A stretch of 7,141 nt of DNA from an uncultured Bacteroidales bacterium (GTDB taxonomy: Bacteria; Bacteroidota; Bacteroidia; Bacteroidales; P3), in the NCBI GenBank assembly GCA_947179195.1, contig CAMXAS010000060.1:1-7141 (forward strand), given 5' to 3'. Shown piece after piece: positions 5,363-7,141 of the stretch. Every line of letters starts with the position of its first letter. Position 1 is the first letter of the stretch. A model generated the notes under the pieces. The model was not told the origin of the DNA. It did not search any database and saw nothing but the letters and a program-made list of their open reading frames with translations. Position numbers and translations under genes: made by a program.

Positions 5363-6814
5363 ATGAAAGACAACCGGGATTTGTACGCGCGGCTTCGTCG
5401 GCAGTACCCTTTGTTCGTTTACGAAGGGTATGAGGAATTGCCTTTGCAGGCGGGCGCGGCTTCTTACAGCCTTCATGTGCGCTACCGCTTCGTCGTTTAC
5501 GATGCCGATGGCAAGGAAGCCTTTGTATATCGGCCCGAATGGCGTGTTCCGGCGCGGCCGTTCTATGCGGCGGACAACGTGCCGCCGGCCCTGTGGCGCA
5601 ATCTGTTGTTTCAACTCGGGCTGGCCGAATTGGTCAGCTATTGGAAAGCCACGGCTTCGCCCGTCGTGGAAATCCGTTGCCCGGACGGCCTGTGTTTGGA
5701 CGAAGCCGCCGTGGCCTTTTGGAAAAAACTTTATTTCAACGGACTGGGCGAGTATTTCTATCTCAACGGGCTGCACGGTGTGACGCAGGCCGATTTCATG
5801 ACGGTGAGGGTCAAGGCGGCTTCGGCCACGGCTTGCGGGGCGGTGGAAATGCCATTGGCGCCGCGCGTCATCGTGCCCATCGGCGGCGGCAAGGATTCGG
5901 TCGTGACCTGGGAGGTGCTGTCGCATACGCGGGCGGAAGGGGCGGACGGCCTCCTGCCGCTCATCCTCAATCCGCGCGGCGCCACGCTGGCCTGCTGCGC
6001 GGCCGGCGGCAAGGCCGAAAACGACATCGCGGTGCTGAACCGCAGCCTCGACCCGCTTTTGCTCGAACTCAACGCCCAAGGCTTCCTCAACGGCCATACG
6101 CCGTTTTCGGCCTTGCTGGCATTCGCCACGCTATTGGTGGCGGCTTTGAGCGGCCGCCGTTACATCGCGCTCTCGAACGAAAGCAGTGCGAACGAGAGTA
6201 CGGTGGCGGGCAGCACCGTCAACCATCAGTATTCCAAATCGTTTGAATTTGAATCGGATTTCCGTGACTACGTGGCGCGGTACGTTTCGCCCTCGTTTTA
6301 CTATTTCAGCTTCCTCAGGCCGCTGAGCGAGCTGGCGATTGCGCGCGTCTTCAGCGACTGCAAGGCCTATCATGCGGTGTTCAAGAGCTGCAACGCGGGC
6401 AGCAAGCAGGATATCTGGTGCGGGCATTGCGCCAAGTGCCTGTTCGCCTACATCATCTTTTCGCCTTTTCTGCCGCAGGCCGACTTGGCGCGTATCTTCG
6501 GCCGCAACCTGCTGGCCGACGCCGCGATGCTGCCGCTGTTGAAGGAATTGGACGGCGAAACGCCCGTCAAGCCGTTTGAATGCGTCGGCACCGTGTCGGA
6601 AGTCAATTGGGCGTTGCAGCAGTTGCGCCCGATGGCCGAGGCCGAGCCGGGCGCGTATCCGCTCTTGGACGCCTATTTTGCGTCGGAAGCGGCGCGGCAA
6701 CCGGTGCCGGATGCGGTGTGGCGCGGCTTATATACGCCGCACGCGCTGCCGCCGGAATTTTTGGAAGGGCTGGAACGCTATCTGAAAACGGCCCGTATAT
6801 TTGACAAGGCATAA
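5363..6814 (+). CDS. murL: MurL-type UDP-MurNAc-L-Ala-L-Glu epimerase
   Basis: This 483-residue protein resembles MurL, the ATP-dependent enzyme that inverts L-glutamate to D-glutamate on UDP-MurNAc-L-Ala-L-Glu, so that D-Glu for peptidoglycan is made without a free racemase. An N-terminal region (about 1-165) has few recognisable motifs. It is followed by PIGGGKDS (172-179), a PP-loop of the N-type ATP pyrophosphatase class, then LSNESSANEST (270-280), VNHQYSKSFEFE (287-298) and the cysteine cluster SCNAGSKQDIWCGHCAKC (Cys343, 353, 356, 359). This cluster has the spacing of the QueC zinc site. A C-terminal helical part (about 365-483) completes it. The ATG at 5363 lies 2 bp after elbB; an upstream alternative at 5282 would overlap elbB by 79 bases. 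The strongest support is the next gene, a Mur ligase, which reproduces the murD2-murL pairing known from Xanthomonas. Recognition is from motifs and context, not from an alignment; an uncharacterised PP-loop protein is the alternative. Confidence 0.82.
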   Translation: MKDNRDLYARLRRQYPLFVYEGYEELPLQAGAASYSLHVRYRFVVYDADGKEAFVYRPEWRVPARPFYAADNVPPALWRNLLFQLGLAELVSYWKATASPVVEIRCPDGLCLDEAAVAFWKKLYFNGLGEYFYLNGLHGVTQADFMTVRVKAASATACGAVEMPLAPRVIVPIGGGKDSVVTWEVLSHTRAEGADGLLPLILNPRGATLACCAAGGKAENDIAVLNRSLDPLLLELNAQGFLNGHTPFSALLAFATLLVAALSGRRYIALSNESSANESTVAGSTVNHQYSKSFEFESDFRDYVARYVSPSFYYFSFLRPLSELAIARVFSDCKAYHAVFKSCNAGSKQDIWCGHCAKCLFAYIIFSPFLPQADLARIFGRNLLADAAMLPLLKELDGETPVKPFECVGTVSEVNWALQQLRPMAEAEPGAYPLLDAYFASEAARQPVPDAVWRGLYTPHALPPEFLEGLERYLKTARIFDKA

Positions 6815-6833
6815 ACGATTGCGGCAACGGCGT

Positions 6834-7141
6834 ATGGAGGATTCGGCATTACAGGGGCTTTTCGATGCGGTCGTAAGACCCGCGGGGCGGGTGGCGCTGT
6901 TGGGTGCCGGCCGCGAGGGCGAGAGCAGCTACCGGCTGTTGCGCCGGCTGTATCCGCAGTTGCCGATAACGGTCTGTGACCGCAACGAGGGCGTGCGGGA
7001 CGCCGCGCTTTGGCAGGCCGACCCGTTTGTGGATTTCGCCACGGGCGAACGCTATATCGAGGCCGCGGCCGCCTTTCCGCTCATTATCAAAAGTCCGGGC
7101 GTCTGTCTCAAAGACCGCCCCGATTTGTTGCAAAGTCCGGC
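6834..7141 (+). CDS. murD2: Mur ligase, probably MurD2 (UDP-MurNAc-L-Ala:L-Glu ligase), partial
   Basis: The first 102 codons of a gene that runs off the right edge. The N-terminal domain begins MEDSALQGLFDAV and has VALLGAGREGESSYRLLRR (20-38), the Rossmann-like UDP-binding motif of MurD, then ITVCDRNE (45-52) and LIIKSPGVCLKDRPDLL (about 83-99), equivalent to the vxSPGI segment of MurD. GREGES with a following YRLLRR and YPQLP differs from the usual GxTGxS of MurD and fits MurD2-type ligases as remembered. MurD2 joins L-glutamate to UDP-MurNAc-L-Ala; the product is the substrate of MurL, encoded 19 bp upstream. The ATP-binding and catalytic domains lie outside the window. A TTG at 6819 is an alternative start. 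An ordinary D-Glu-adding MurD is possible, but murD normally sits in the division/cell-wall cluster, not here. Confidence 0.78.
   Translation, partial: MEDSALQGLFDAVVRPAGRVALLGAGREGESSYRLLRRLYPQLPITVCDRNEGVRDAALWQADPFVDFATGERYIEAAAAFPLIIKSPGVCLKDRPDLLQSP

Larger units (their letters stand above)
2014..7141 (+). other. Probable seven-gene operon tadA-cdd-lysE-trxB-elbB-murL-murD2
   Basis: Seven consecutive plus-strand genes are separated by 1, 1, 25, 24, 2 and 19 bases. No hairpin followed by a T-run and no strong second promoter was seen in the gaps, so the promoter at 1990-2021 could serve all of them. The first two junctions share the pattern stop-G-ATG, and both downstream starts are preceded by AAGGAA. 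The operon continues past the right edge. This is inference from spacing; internal promoters within coding sequence cannot be excluded. Confidence 0.6.

Noticed and set aside
6796..6803. TATATTTG near the end of murL as an internal promoter for murD2
   Set aside because: The -7 box fits the consensus, but the nearest upstream TTTG (6760-6763) gives a 32-bp spacer, far from the usual 19-20. It could be chance within coding sequence.

Overview
The window looks like GC-rich chromosomal DNA from a member of the Bacteroidota, probably Bacteroidales. This rests on two promoters that match the Bacteroidota primary-sigma consensus (TTTG, about 20 bp, TAnnTTTG), on weak or absent Shine-Dalgarno sequences, and on protein motifs typical of that phylum (for example the AHQLGTP histidine-kinase box). 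A high-GC genus such as Alistipes is a guess from base composition only. No mobile element, tRNA, rRNA, CRISPR array or obvious repeat was seen.

Left part (1-1933, minus strand): a membrane sensor histidine kinase is followed, with an ATGA stop/start overlap, by the 5' part of a hemW-like radical SAM gene that runs off the left edge. The 112-bp gap at 1934-2045 holds two divergent promoters whose -33 elements sit back to back, one base apart.

Right part (2046-7141, plus strand): seven same-strand genes have gaps of 1, 1, 25, 24, 2 and 19 bp and no visible terminator, so they look like one operon. The order is tadA (tRNA A34 deaminase), cdd (cytidine deaminase), a LysE-type exporter, trxB (thioredoxin reductase), elbB (DJ-1/PfpI-like glyoxalase family), a MurL-type epimerase, and the first 102 codons of a Mur ligase that is probably MurD2.

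The most interesting content is the murL-murD2 pair at the right end. In Xanthomonas oryzae, MurD2 adds L-glutamate to UDP-MurNAc-L-alanine and MurL then inverts that residue to D-glutamate on the nucleotide precursor. This replaces glutamate racemase (MurI) plus the ordinary D-Glu-adding MurD. The window therefore suggests an alternative route for D-glutamate in peptidoglycan in a Bacteroidota genome, located in an operon with tRNA-modification, pyrimidine-salvage and redox genes. Whether it replaces or accompanies MurI/MurD cannot be decided from the window.
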